Origin: Oscillospiraceae bacterium
GTDB lineage: Bacteria > Bacillota > Clostridia > Oscillospirales > Acutalibacteraceae
Assembly (NCBI GenBank): GCA_009786735.1
Contig: WQRM01000004.1
Span: 1 to 24,640 of the forward strand
Direction of reading: 5' to 3'
Length of the DNA: 24,640 bases
This document shows positions 6,725 to 12,936 of this stretch, in pieces. The notes below the pieces were generated by a model. That model was not told where the DNA came from. It saw nothing but the letters and a program-made list of their open reading frames with translations, and did no database searches. The translations under genes were made by a program, and so were the position numbers. How positions within the stretch are numbered: position 1 is the first letter of the stretch; each line of letters begins with the position of its first letter.

Positions 6725-7540
6725 TCACCTCGTTTGCGCCAAATATCGCGCAACTCCATCTTCGTTGTTCGCGCCGATGACCCCGGTTGCCGCCGCCTTG
6801 AGCTCCTCGCGGGCGTTGGCCACGGCGTAGCTCTCGTCGCAGGCGCGAAACAGGGGCAAGTCGTTGAGGTTATCGCCAAAGCCGACAATCTTGTCAAAGT
6901 CATAGGTCTCGCGCAGCCACTGCACGGCGTTGCGCTTCGAGGCACTGTGCGCATAACACTCCAAGTACCAGTGCCCTGCTTCGTAGGCACAGGGATAAAG
7001 CAGGCAATTCAGTTCGGGCAGTTGCTGCAAGGCTTCGTAAAGCGGCAGCAACGCGTCTCGCGCGTCAACCGTGGACATGCCGACGATGTTTTCCATGGGC
7101 GGGTTGTCTGTCTGCGTCATTTCAAACAATTTTTCGCGATAGCCCGCGAGGTCTGCCAGCACCGACTGCAGCGCAAACGCAGCATGATAAACCCGCATGC
7201 TGTCCGTGTTTTCATAGAGCAGGCCGGTAATGTCATGCGCCTTCATGCAGGCGAGCATGTCCTGCACCGTCTGCGGCGCGATCAGTTCCTTCTTCACATA
7301 GCATTCCCGCTGTGCGTCGTAAATCAGCGCACCGTTCATCAGCACGACAGGCACACTCAGCAACGCAGGATCGAGGATCTTGTTGTAGCGGAAGGACTCC
7401 CATGTGCGGGCAGTGGCCACGCTGAACAGCCCACCGCTCTGCGTGAAGTCGTGCAGCACTTGTTCGCTGTACGCCGAAAGCTTGGCGTGTTCATTCAGCA
7501 GCGTGCCGTCCAAGTCAGAAATGTAGAGGGTCTTGGTCAT
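6725..7540 (-). CDS. HAD-superfamily Cof-type sugar/nucleotide phosphatase
   Basis: 271 residues from the ATG at 7540, with GGAG seven bases upstream; the stop of uxaC lies only four bases away. It belongs to the HAD superfamily, subclass IIB (Cof/YidA-like), Mg-dependent cytoplasmic phosphatases of sugar phosphates or flavin and pyridoxal phosphates. Seen: motif I SDLDGTLL with the nucleophile Asp9 and Asp11, motif II Thr43 in VATAR, motif III Lys202 (ASKRNAV), and motif IV GFGDNLNDLPLF with Asp223 and Asp227. The long cap insertion between motifs II and III (about residues 75-195) is typical of C2-capped members. The position beside uxaC and rpiB suggests a sugar phosphate substrate, but that is inference. 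Confidence 0.9.
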   Translation of the reverse strand: MTKTLYISDLDGTLLNEHAKLSAYSEQVLHDFTQSGGLFSVATARTWESFRYNKILDPALLSVPVVLMNGALIYDAQRECYVKKELIAPQTVQDMLACMKAHDITGLLYENTDSMRVYHAAFALQSVLADLAGYREKLFEMTQTDNPPMENIVGMSTVDARDALLPLYEALQQLPELNCLLYPCAYEAGHWYLECYAHSASKRNAVQWLRETYDFDKIVGFGDNLNDLPLFRACDESYAVANAREELKAAATGVIGANNEDGVARYLAQTR

Positions 7541-7544
7541 GTGC

Positions 7545-8939
7545 TCACTCCAATCCAAAATAATTCTTCGCATTGCCAAAAGCCACGTCCTCGGCCAGCT
7601 TGGCGAGAGCTGTTTTGTCATAGGGGAACAAGCCTTGCTCGACCCATTCGCCCACGAGGCCGCAGAAAATCCGGCGAAAATACTCATGCCGCGGGTAGGA
7701 CAAGAACGAGCGCGAGTCGGTCGTCATGCCGATGAACGTGCCCAACGCGCCGAGGTTGCCCAGCGCCTTGGCCTGCTCGCGCATGCCGTCGATGCTATCA
7801 AGAAACCACCACGCAGGGCCAAACTGCATCTTTCCGGGAATTTCGTCGCTTTGGAAGTTGCCCAGCATCGTGCCCAGGATGTAGTTGTCGCGGGGGTTGA
7901 GGTTAAACAGGATCGTGCGCGGGAGCTTGCCCTGCACGTCCATGCTGTCGAGAAAACGCGACAGCGGCTGCGCAACCGGCCAGTCACCAATGGAGTCAAA
8001 GCCGGTGTCGGGACCCAGCTGGCGCAGCATGCGCGTGTTGTTGGCGCGCATGGGGCTCATGTGCAGCTCCATCGCCCAGCCGCGTGCCGCGTACTCCGCC
8101 ACCAGCACTTGCATTAGCGCGGTTTGGTGCTGCTCCAGCTGCAACGGCGTGGGGATTTCCCCAGCCAGCCTTGCGGCGAAGATGCGCTCGAGCTCGTCGG
8201 GCGTTGAGTCGGCGTAGGGCACATAAGGCAAGCCATGGTCGCTGGCGCGGCAGCCGTGGCGCGCGAAGAACGCCACACGTTCAAGCAACGCAGCACACAG
8301 CGCCGCAAAGCTCTTGATGGGCTGCCCCACGGCTTGTTCGAGCTGCGCGAGCCAAGGCAAAAAGCCCGCTTGGTCAAGATACAACGCCTTGTCGGGGCGA
8401 TAAGCAGGCAGCACCTTGAAGGGCAGGTTTTGCTTCGCCAGTGCAGCGTGGTATTCAAGGCTATCAGCGGGGTCGTCAGTCGTCACCACAGCGCACACGT
8501 TTGACTTGATGATCAGCTCGTGCGGCGTGAAGCCGCCATTGCTAATTTGTTTATTACACGCTGTCCAAGTTTCTTCTGCGGAGCTAGAGTCAAGCACCGC
8601 GAAGCGGGAAAAGTAGCGCTGAAGCTCCAAGTGCGCCCAATGGTGCAGCGGGTTGCCCGCGAGCTTCGGCATGCAGCTGGCGAAGGCGGTGAACTTCTCT
8701 TTGCCGCTGGCGTTGCCCGTGATTTTCTCCTCCGGCACACCACATGAACGCATGGCGCGCCACTTGTAGTGGTCCGCACCAAGCCACAGCTGCGCGATGT
8801 CTTGCGCGGGCGCGTTTTCGTAGATTTCGCGGGGCGGCAGGTGGCAGTGCCAGTCGAAAATCGGCTGGGCATTGGCTGCGGCGAACATCTCACGTGCTGC
8901 TGGGGTGGTGAGCAAAAAATCCTCGTTTAAGTAACGCAT
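7545..8939 (-). CDS. uxaC: Glucuronate/galacturonate isomerase
   Basis: 464 residues, normal for UxaC. It converts D-glucuronate to D-fructuronate and D-galacturonate to D-tagaturonate, the first step of uronate breakdown. Seen: the N-terminal start RYLNEDFLLTTPAAREM, the metal-site motif PIFDWHCHLPP (HxH), the DHYKWRAMRSCGVPE segment, the TTDDPAD segment, the NNTRMLRQLGPDTGFDS block, and the C-terminal SYPRHEYFRRIFC and DVAFGNAKNYFG blocks. The ATG at 8937-8939 has AAGGAG six bases upstream. The gene lies 10 bases after the rhomboid gene and overlaps the HAD ribosome site. Other uronate genes (uxaB, uxuA, kdgK, kdgA) are not in the window, so the rest of the pathway must be elsewhere. Confidence 0.95.
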   Translation of the reverse strand: MRYLNEDFLLTTPAAREMFAAANAQPIFDWHCHLPPREIYENAPAQDIAQLWLGADHYKWRAMRSCGVPEEKITGNASGKEKFTAFASCMPKLAGNPLHHWAHLELQRYFSRFAVLDSSSAEETWTACNKQISNGGFTPHELIIKSNVCAVVTTDDPADSLEYHAALAKQNLPFKVLPAYRPDKALYLDQAGFLPWLAQLEQAVGQPIKSFAALCAALLERVAFFARHGCRASDHGLPYVPYADSTPDELERIFAARLAGEIPTPLQLEQHQTALMQVLVAEYAARGWAMELHMSPMRANNTRMLRQLGPDTGFDSIGDWPVAQPLSRFLDSMDVQGKLPRTILFNLNPRDNYILGTMLGNFQSDEIPGKMQFGPAWWFLDSIDGMREQAKALGNLGALGTFIGMTTDSRSFLSYPRHEYFRRIFCGLVGEWVEQGLFPYDKTALAKLAEDVAFGNAKNYFGLE

Positions 8940-8949
8940 GGGCTTCTCC

Positions 8950-9525
8950 TTATAATAAGATAAACGCCAACAACACGCCGCAGACAAAGCCGCCGCCGTG
9001 CTCAACCAAGTTGTATTTGTCGGCTACGATGTTGTAGAGCGCATAGCCCGCCAGCAGCACCAGCCACGGCCATGCAAGCTCGCTGAGCAGCAGCGGATTG
9101 CGCAGCAGCATCGCGGCGAGCATGCCCATCACACCGTGCGTGGCGAGGGACGCGCCAAAGCTGAACTCGCTGTTGAGAATGCGCATGTTGCACAGGTTCG
9201 CGAAAACGCCGCTGGCTACCAGCAAAATGAGATAACGCCACCAGCCAAGCTGGTCTTCTACCAAGCGACCAACCGCCAAAAACGCAAGCGCGTTGAATAG
9301 CAAATGCAGCACGCCACCATGCAAGAACATGGAAGTCACCAGCCGCCAAAGTTGGAACTTTTTGATGCCCGACGCCTTCATGCACAGCGCTTCGTTGTAG
9401 GGATTGCGCGTTTTTTGGAACGTCATCGTGAACAGCTGGCGCTTTGCACCGCGCGGCATGAACACGAAGTAGTCTAGCACAAACGAGATGCACAGCAAGG
9501 CAATGAGAATATAGGTAACCATCAT
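8950..9525 (-). CDS. Rhomboid-family intramembrane serine protease
   Basis: 191 residues from the ATG at 9525 (an ATG at 9522 is also possible); GAGGGG lies six bases upstream and the rpiB stop is one base away. It is a six-helix membrane protein without extra domains. Seen: helix 1 TYILIALLCISFVLDYFVF, then WRLVTSMFLHGGVLHLLFN with His69, His74 and Asn78 of the oxyanion region, helix 4 with GAS (nucleophile Ser126), and helix 6 VEHGGGFVCGVLL with the catalytic His176. The serine motif is GASL rather than the usual GxSG, a change beside the nucleophile, so activity is likely but not certain. Rhomboids cleave membrane proteins inside or near the bilayer; no substrate is suggested here. It lies in an operon of soluble metabolic enzymes, which is an unusual place. 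Confidence 0.87.
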   Translation of the reverse strand: MMVTYILIALLCISFVLDYFVFMPRGAKRQLFTMTFQKTRNPYNEALCMKASGIKKFQLWRLVTSMFLHGGVLHLLFNALAFLAVGRLVEDQLGWWRYLILLVASGVFANLCNMRILNSEFSFGASLATHGVMGMLAAMLLRNPLLLSELAWPWLVLLAGYALYNIVADKYNLVEHGGGFVCGVLLAFILL

Positions 9526-9526
9526 C

Positions 9527-9940
9527 TCACCCCTCAATCAGCGCAACGCGCGGGGCATGCCGCCCGCCCTCGAACTCCGCGCCCAGCCAGGCAGCGAAAA
9601 TCGCCTTGGCAAGCTCGCTGCCCACCACGCGCGCGCCCATGCACAGGGCGTTGCTGTCGTTGTGGCGGCGCGACATTTCGGCGGAGTAGGGCTCGCTGCA
9701 ACACACGGCGCGGATACCACGCACTTTGTTGGCGGCCATGGAAATCCCCACGCCGCTGCCGCACAGCAGCACTGCGCCCTGCGCTTGTCCGTCCGTGACA
9801 ACTTGGCACGCCGCTTGCGCAGCGAGAGGGTAATCCTGCGCCGGGGTGTCTTGCGTGGTGTGGCCGTGAGCTTGCGCGAAGGCCATGAGTTCCTCCTTGA
9901 GCGGGATGGCAGCGTGGTCGCTGGCGAATACGAGATGCAT
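9527..9940 (-). CDS. rpiB: RpiB/LacA/LacB-family sugar-phosphate isomerase (ribose-5-phosphate isomerase B)
   Basis: 137 residues from the ATG at 9938-9940, with GGAGG eight bases upstream. It interconverts ribose-5-phosphate and ribulose-5-phosphate in the pentose phosphate pathway; some relatives act on allose or galactose phosphates. Seen: the N-terminal ASDHAA motif (Asp8, His9), the active-site loop LLCGSGVGISMAANK with Cys60, and CSEPYSAEMSRRHNDSNALC with His93 and the conserved Asn-Asp pair, followed by GARVVG. It is the first gene after a strong promoter (9971-9999) and heads the long minus-strand run. The RpiB identity is the simplest reading; a LacAB-type sugar specificity cannot be excluded. 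Confidence 0.92.
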   Translation of the reverse strand: MHLVFASDHAAIPLKEELMAFAQAHGHTTQDTPAQDYPLAAQAACQVVTDGQAQGAVLLCGSGVGISMAANKVRGIRAVCCSEPYSAEMSRRHNDSNALCMGARVVGSELAKAIFAAWLGAEFEGGRHAPRVALIEG

Positions 9941-9970
9941 AGCAAATTCCTCCAATTTTAGTGTACTTCA

Positions 9971-9999
9971 ATTGTACCATGAGTGGCGGGGGTTGTCAA
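9971..9999 (-). promoter_or_regulatory. Sigma-A promoter of the rpiB-to-nth operon
   Basis: On the minus strand TTGACA (9994-9999) and TACAAT (9971-9976) are separated by exactly 17 bases. The -35 box is perfect and the -10 has one mismatch. Transcription should start near 9964, about 25 bases before the rpiB start codon. It is the only good promoter I find for the run of 11 genes that ends at 1503, in which neighbouring genes overlap or lie within about 22 bases of each other. Confidence 0.85.
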
Positions 10000-10009
10000 G
10001 GGCAGCATG

Positions 10010-10034
10010 AAAAAACACCCCTCCGAGGAGGGGC
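10010..10034 (-). terminator. Rho-independent terminator after the YlmH-like gene
   Basis: On the minus strand a 7-bp stem CCCCTCC / GGAGGGG (10027-10033 with 10018-10024) with a two-base loop is followed by six T (complement of 10010-10015). It lies 16 bases after the stop codon at 10051 and just before the promoter of the rpiB operon, so it separates the two transcription units. Confidence 0.85.
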
Positions 10035-10050
10035 GTTTATTTTGCGAGAG

Positions 10051-10485
10051 CTACATCACAAACAAAATCCGCAAAAAGCTGAACATCGCGAAGATGCTCA
10101 CCAGCGCCAACACAACTGTACCAAGCGCAGGCAGTTCGCCGAGGGAAATTTGCTCGGCACGCAAGCCAACACGCCCCGCTTTGGCGAGGTTTTCCGCGAT
10201 AAACTGCGCCACATGCGGCAGGCAGACCAGATAAGCCGCCCCTTGCTGCACCAAGATATCGCCCAGCACGCGGCGGTCGAGCCCCAGCGCAAGCACCGCG
10301 CCGAGAATGTCCCGGTGCGACAGCTCATCCTGCAGGCGAAACGTGAGCTTGAGCGCCGCCATGTGCCTCTCGCGCGGACCGTCGGTGTATGCCACCACGC
10401 GCTCAGCTTCGGCGAATCCGCCGTCGAATATCAAGTTGGGATTTCGTTCTTGCGCCGCCTGCGCAGGCGTGAGAAAGTGGTTCAT
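10051..10485 (-). CDS. YlmH-like protein lacking the S4 domain, with hydrophobic C-terminal tail
   Basis: 144 residues from an ATG with AGAGG about six bases upstream. Residues 1-119 match the central domain of YlmH, an RNA-binding protein of the cell-division/ribosome-rescue context in Firmicutes. Seen: FLTPAQAAQ near the start, LIFDGGFAEAERVVAY (18-33), and the strong block LSHRDILGAVLALGLDRRVLGDILV (55-79), then VAQFIAENLAKAGRVGL. Full YlmH has about 40 more residues at the N-terminus and about 70 more at the C-terminus, including the S4 RNA-binding domain. Here the C-terminus is instead a 22-residue hydrophobic stretch (about 122-143, GTVVLALVSIFAMF then SFLRILFVM), followed directly by a terminator, so no S4 domain is hidden downstream. 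The tail could be a membrane anchor, or the hydrophobic first helix of a truncated S4 domain. The gene is transcribed alone, divergent from the NUDIX fusion. Confidence 0.75.
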   Translation of the reverse strand: MNHFLTPAQAAQERNPNLIFDGGFAEAERVVAYTDGPRERHMAALKLTFRLQDELSHRDILGAVLALGLDRRVLGDILVQQGAAYLVCLPHVAQFIAENLAKAGRVGLRAEQISLGELPALGTVVLALVSIFAMFSFLRILFVM

Positions 10486-10494
10486 AAAAACCTC

Positions 10495-10523
10495 TTGCCT
10501 TTTTCATCAAAATGGTGTATAAT
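10495..10523 (+). promoter_or_regulatory. Promoter of the NUDIX fusion gene, predicting a leaderless message
   Basis: TTGCCT (10495-10500) and TATAAT (10518-10523) are separated by 17 bases. The -10 box is perfect and the -35 matches 4 of 6. Transcription is expected 6-8 bases after the -10 box, near 10530, which is exactly the A of an in-frame ATG (10530-10532). No Shine-Dalgarno sequence lies before that ATG or the next one at 10542. Confidence 0.75.
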
Positions 10524-10529
10524 AGGGCT

Positions 10530-11267
10530 ATGACTTCGAACATGGAACAATTGCTGGACAAGTTTATCCGCGTGAAGGTGACTCGACCGGTCGGGTCGGT
10601 GTTCAGCAACGGTCGCAATTGCGACACAAACTACGGCGAAATTCAGCAGAGCATGCCGGGCGCACTCAAGCCGCACGGCGTGTTTGTGATGGGCGTGCGC
10701 CATCCCGTGCGGCAGTTCAATGGTCGCGTGATTGCCGTCATCACCGCCGCGGACGAAAAGATGTATGCCGTCACCGCGCCGCGCAACCATCGTTACATCG
10801 TGTGGCAAATTCGCCGTGCGGTGCGCTTTGCGTTTGAAGACGACTTCGACATCGTGTGCCTATATGAGCGCTCGTGCGGGGCGGTGGTGTTCAACCACAG
10901 CGATGACGGTCTGCGCTATCTGCTCATCAAAAACCGCCGCAGCAGCAACTGGGGCTTTCCCAAAGGGCACATGGAGGACAGGGAGTCCGCCGAGGCCACC
11001 GCGCGCCGCGAGGTGCTTGAGGAAACCGGCTTGCGCGTGCGATTGCTGCCCGGGTTCGCGTGCCATGCGGAGTACACCATGGCCGCGCGCGTGGAGAAAA
11101 GCGTAACCATCTTCCTCGCCCAGGCCAGCGACCGCCGCACCACTATCCAACAGGCGGAAATTGAGGACTACCTGTGGTTGAGCTACGACAACGCCCTGCA
11201 GCGCCTGAAGTTTGCCAACGATCGCACCATTTTGCGCAAGGCGCATGCGTTTTTGATGAAAGAATAA
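10530..11267 (+). CDS. Pyrophosphatase-like domain fused to NUDIX hydrolase
   Basis: 245 residues from the ATG at 10530 (an in-frame ATG at 10512 would lie inside the promoter; one at 10542 is also possible). Two domains. Residues about 5-105 resemble the small 'inorganic pyrophosphatase-like' proteins of Clostridia: FIRVKVTRPVGS, TNYGEI, then PHGVFVMGVRHPVRQFNGRV and a closing helical segment; the acidic residues of true pyrophosphatases are not evident, so it may be a binding domain. Residues about 108-240 are a NUDIX hydrolase with a perfect box, G-x5-E-x7-REV-x-EE-x-G-L (146-168, starting GHMEDRE), preceded by NWGFPKG as in diadenosine polyphosphate and nucleoside diphosphate hydrolases. 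The likely substrate is therefore a nucleotide with a diphosphate linkage, but it cannot be named. The gene is divergent from the YlmH-like gene, with only 44 bases between the two start codons. Confidence 0.82.
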   Translation: MTSNMEQLLDKFIRVKVTRPVGSVFSNGRNCDTNYGEIQQSMPGALKPHGVFVMGVRHPVRQFNGRVIAVITAADEKMYAVTAPRNHRYIVWQIRRAVRFAFEDDFDIVCLYERSCGAVVFNHSDDGLRYLLIKNRRSSNWGFPKGHMEDRESAEATARREVLEETGLRVRLLPGFACHAEYTMAARVEKSVTIFLAQASDRRTTIQQAEIEDYLWLSYDNALQRLKFANDRTILRKAHAFLMKE

Positions 11268-11272
11268 TGAAC

Positions 11273-11302
11273 TGTGCCACTTTTTTGAAAAAAAGTGGCG
11301 CA
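11273..11302. terminator. Inverted repeat between converging genes, likely bidirectional terminator
   Basis: A 14-bp stem (11273-11286 with 11289-11302, one G-T pair) of the form TGTGCCAC-T6 / A6-GTGGCGCA lies six bases after the NUDIX stop and 32 bases from the convergent HIT stop. The long T/A arms can provide the U-tract in either direction. A second small hairpin CCGC-TTC-GCGG follows at about 11315-11325. I found no second copy in this window, so a repeat family cannot be shown from here. Confidence 0.6.
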
Positions 11303-11333
11303 AAAAACTTTACGCCGCTTCGCGGAGGGGTTT

Positions 11334-11816
11334 TTATGTGGTTATTGATGATTTCAGTTGTTCCACACAGGTTTCTATCTCGCGGATGTTTTCCTCGGTC
11401 TTTAGGTTCGCTTCGGCGTATTTCATGATGGGTCTTATCGAGCTCAGCGAATTGTCAAACAAGCCGTCCATCCAGCGTTGCCGTGGGAACAGCCACGCAT
11501 GAAAATGCCCGCTTCGCTCCTCTTGGATGAGCGTGCACTCAATTGTGTTGTCAAGGGATTTTAGCGCCTTTCTTGCATCGTAGCACAGCGCAAAAAACTC
11601 AAGCGCTTGAGACTTGGACAGCTGCGCAATTGATCTGACGTGCTGCTTGGTGGCGATGACCAAGAATCCTTTGAGCGGCACCTCGGGGTCTTGATGGAGG
11701 ATGAAGTTCTCGGTTTCCTTGATGATGCCGCCGATGGGCGTGACGCTCCCGTCCACCAATGCACAGCCGATGCAATCGACCTCGTACTCGCGGTTGAGCA
11801 CATCGGTTATTTTCAT
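11334..11816 (-). CDS. HIT-family (histidine triad-like) protein
   Basis: 160 residues from the ATG at 11814-11816, which overlaps the rmlB stop (ATGA); AGGTGA lies just upstream. HIT proteins are nucleotide hydrolases or transferases acting on nucleoside phosphoramidates or dinucleoside polyphosphates. Seen: an N-terminal C-x-x-C (Cys15, Cys18), KGFLVIATKQHVRSIAQL, which fits the usual GH-x-L-xx-P-K-x-H region loosely, and the triad segment GHFHAWLFPR with His104 and His106. The third His of the canonical H-x-H-x-H is Trp108, so it is a degenerate triad that keeps the nucleophile position (His106). The long helical C-terminus (about residues 125-160) is additional. It is coupled to rmlB, but no functional link is obvious. 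Confidence 0.78.
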   Translation of the reverse strand: MKITDVLNREYEVDCIGCALVDGSVTPIGGIIKETENFILHQDPEVPLKGFLVIATKQHVRSIAQLSKSQALEFFALCYDARKALKSLDNTIECTLIQEERSGHFHAWLFPRQRWMDGLFDNSLSSIRPIMKYAEANLKTEENIREIETCVEQLKSSITT

Positions 11817-12796
11817 TGGCTCACCTGCGCAATCGCTTGCCACCACGCTTGATTTTCCACGTACCACTTAATCGTGTCGGCGATGCCACGGTCAAAGTCA
11901 ATCGCGGGCTGCCAGCCGAGCTCGGCGTGCATTTTCGCCGGGTCAATGGCATAGCGCAGGTCGTGCCCGGCGCGGTCGGTGACAAATTCGATGAGGCTTT
12001 CGGGCTTGCCCAGCGCCGCCAAAATTGTGCGCACCACGGTGAGGTTATCGCGCTCGTTGTGCCCGCCCACGTTGTAGATTTCGCCCGGTCTGCCCCGCTG
12101 CAGAATCAGCGCGATGGCACGGCAGTGATCGTCCACATGCAGCCAGTCGCGCACATTCGCGCCGTTGCCAAACACCGGCAGCGGCTCGTTGTTTAACGCC
12201 CGCAAAATCATCTTGGGAATGAGTTTTTCCGGCAGCTGATACGGTCCATAGTTGTTCGAGCAGCGCGAAATGGTCGCAGGCAAATCAAACGTGCGGTGAT
12301 ACGCCAAACACAGCAAATCTGCGCCGGCCTTCGATGCGGAATATGGGTTCGACGCATGGATAGGCGTGGTCTCGGTGAAAAACAAATCGGGGCGATCCAG
12401 CGGCAAGTCGCCGTAGACTTCATCAGTGCTCACCTGGTGAAAGCGCACGTTGCCGTGTACGCGGCAGGCATCCATGAGCACTTGCGTGCCCAAAATATTG
12501 CTACGCAGGAAAACATCCGGCTGCGCAATGGAGCGGTCAACCATGCTTTCGGCGGCGAAGTTCACCACGGCATCGAAGTGCTCGCGGGCGAACAGCGCGA
12601 AGATACCCTCGCGGTCGGTGATGTCCATGTGCACGAAGGTCACGCGCTCGCCCAGCAGCGGCGCAATGGTGTGGCGATGCCCGGCGTAGGTGAGAGCGTC
12701 AAGCAACACAAGATCATCGTGCGGATGGTTCGCGTGCCAGTGGTAGCTAAAGTTGCTACCGATAAACCCCGCCGCACCGGTGATTAACAGTTTCAT
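11813..12796 (-). CDS. rmlB: dTDP-glucose 4,6-dehydratase
   Basis: 327 residues from the ATG at 12794-12796, with GGAGG seven bases upstream; a longer open frame upstream crosses the promoter and is rejected. It is a short-chain dehydrogenase/reductase that makes dTDP-4-keto-6-deoxyglucose, the precursor of dTDP-rhamnose and other deoxysugars for cell-surface glycans. Seen: the NAD-binding ITGAAGFIGSN (5-15), LLDALTYAG, the catalytic STDEVYG with Thr124, Asp125 and Glu126, the YxxxK pair Tyr152 and Lys156 in NPYSASKAG, SRCSNNYGPYQ, and RDWLHVDDHCRAI. These match RmlB rather than UDP-glucose epimerase. The partner genes rmlA, rmlC and rmlD are not in the window, which is unusual since they are commonly clustered. 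Confidence 0.93.
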   Translation of the reverse strand: MKLLITGAAGFIGSNFSYHWHANHPHDDLVLLDALTYAGHRHTIAPLLGERVTFVHMDITDREGIFALFAREHFDAVVNFAAESMVDRSIAQPDVFLRSNILGTQVLMDACRVHGNVRFHQVSTDEVYGDLPLDRPDLFFTETTPIHASNPYSASKAGADLLCLAYHRTFDLPATISRCSNNYGPYQLPEKLIPKMILRALNNEPLPVFGNGANVRDWLHVDDHCRAIALILQRGRPGEIYNVGGHNERDNLTVVRTILAALGKPESLIEFVTDRAGHDLRYAIDPAKMHAELGWQPAIDFDRGIADTIKWYVENQAWWQAIAQVSQ

Positions 12797-12823
12797 GTGT
12801 GTACCTCCGTCTATTTTACCATT

Positions 12824-12852
12824 ATTATAGCACATCGACCGAAAAAACGCAA
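12824..12852 (-). promoter_or_regulatory. Promoter of rmlB-HIT
   Basis: On the minus strand a perfect TATAAT (12824-12829) lies 17 bases after TTGCGT (12847-12852), which matches only the first three bases of the -35 consensus. The start point would be near 12817, giving a leader of about 20 bases with the GGAGG site of rmlB. Confidence 0.65.
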
Positions 12853-12860
12853 TATAATTC

Positions 12861-12889
12861 TTGCATTCTTTGCGCAAATGCGGTATAAT
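12861..12889 (+). promoter_or_regulatory. Promoter of the Eis-type acetyltransferase and alpha-mannosidase pair
   Basis: TTGCAT (12861-12866) and TATAAT (12884-12889) are separated by 17 bases. The -10 box is perfect and the -35 matches three of six. It is back to back with the rmlB promoter, only eight bases apart. A second TATAAT at 12853-12858 has no fitting -35. Confidence 0.65.
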
Positions 12890-12936
12890 GGTCTGTAGGG
12901 GCGGGATGCAAAATTCGCCCAGGAGAGGATTGCCAC

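Noticed and set aside
11273..11336. Inverted repeat plus small hairpin between the NUDIX and HIT genes as a miniature mobile element
   Set aside because: I found no second copy in the window and no target duplication; a bidirectional terminator between converging genes explains it.
1074..12881. Identical 12-mer TTGCGCAAATGC at 1074-1085 and 12870-12881, next to two promoters, possible shared operator
   Set aside because: Several chance 12-mer matches are expected in a window of this size, the core is a common palindrome (TTGCGCAA), and its place relative to the -35 and -10 boxes differs between the two sites.
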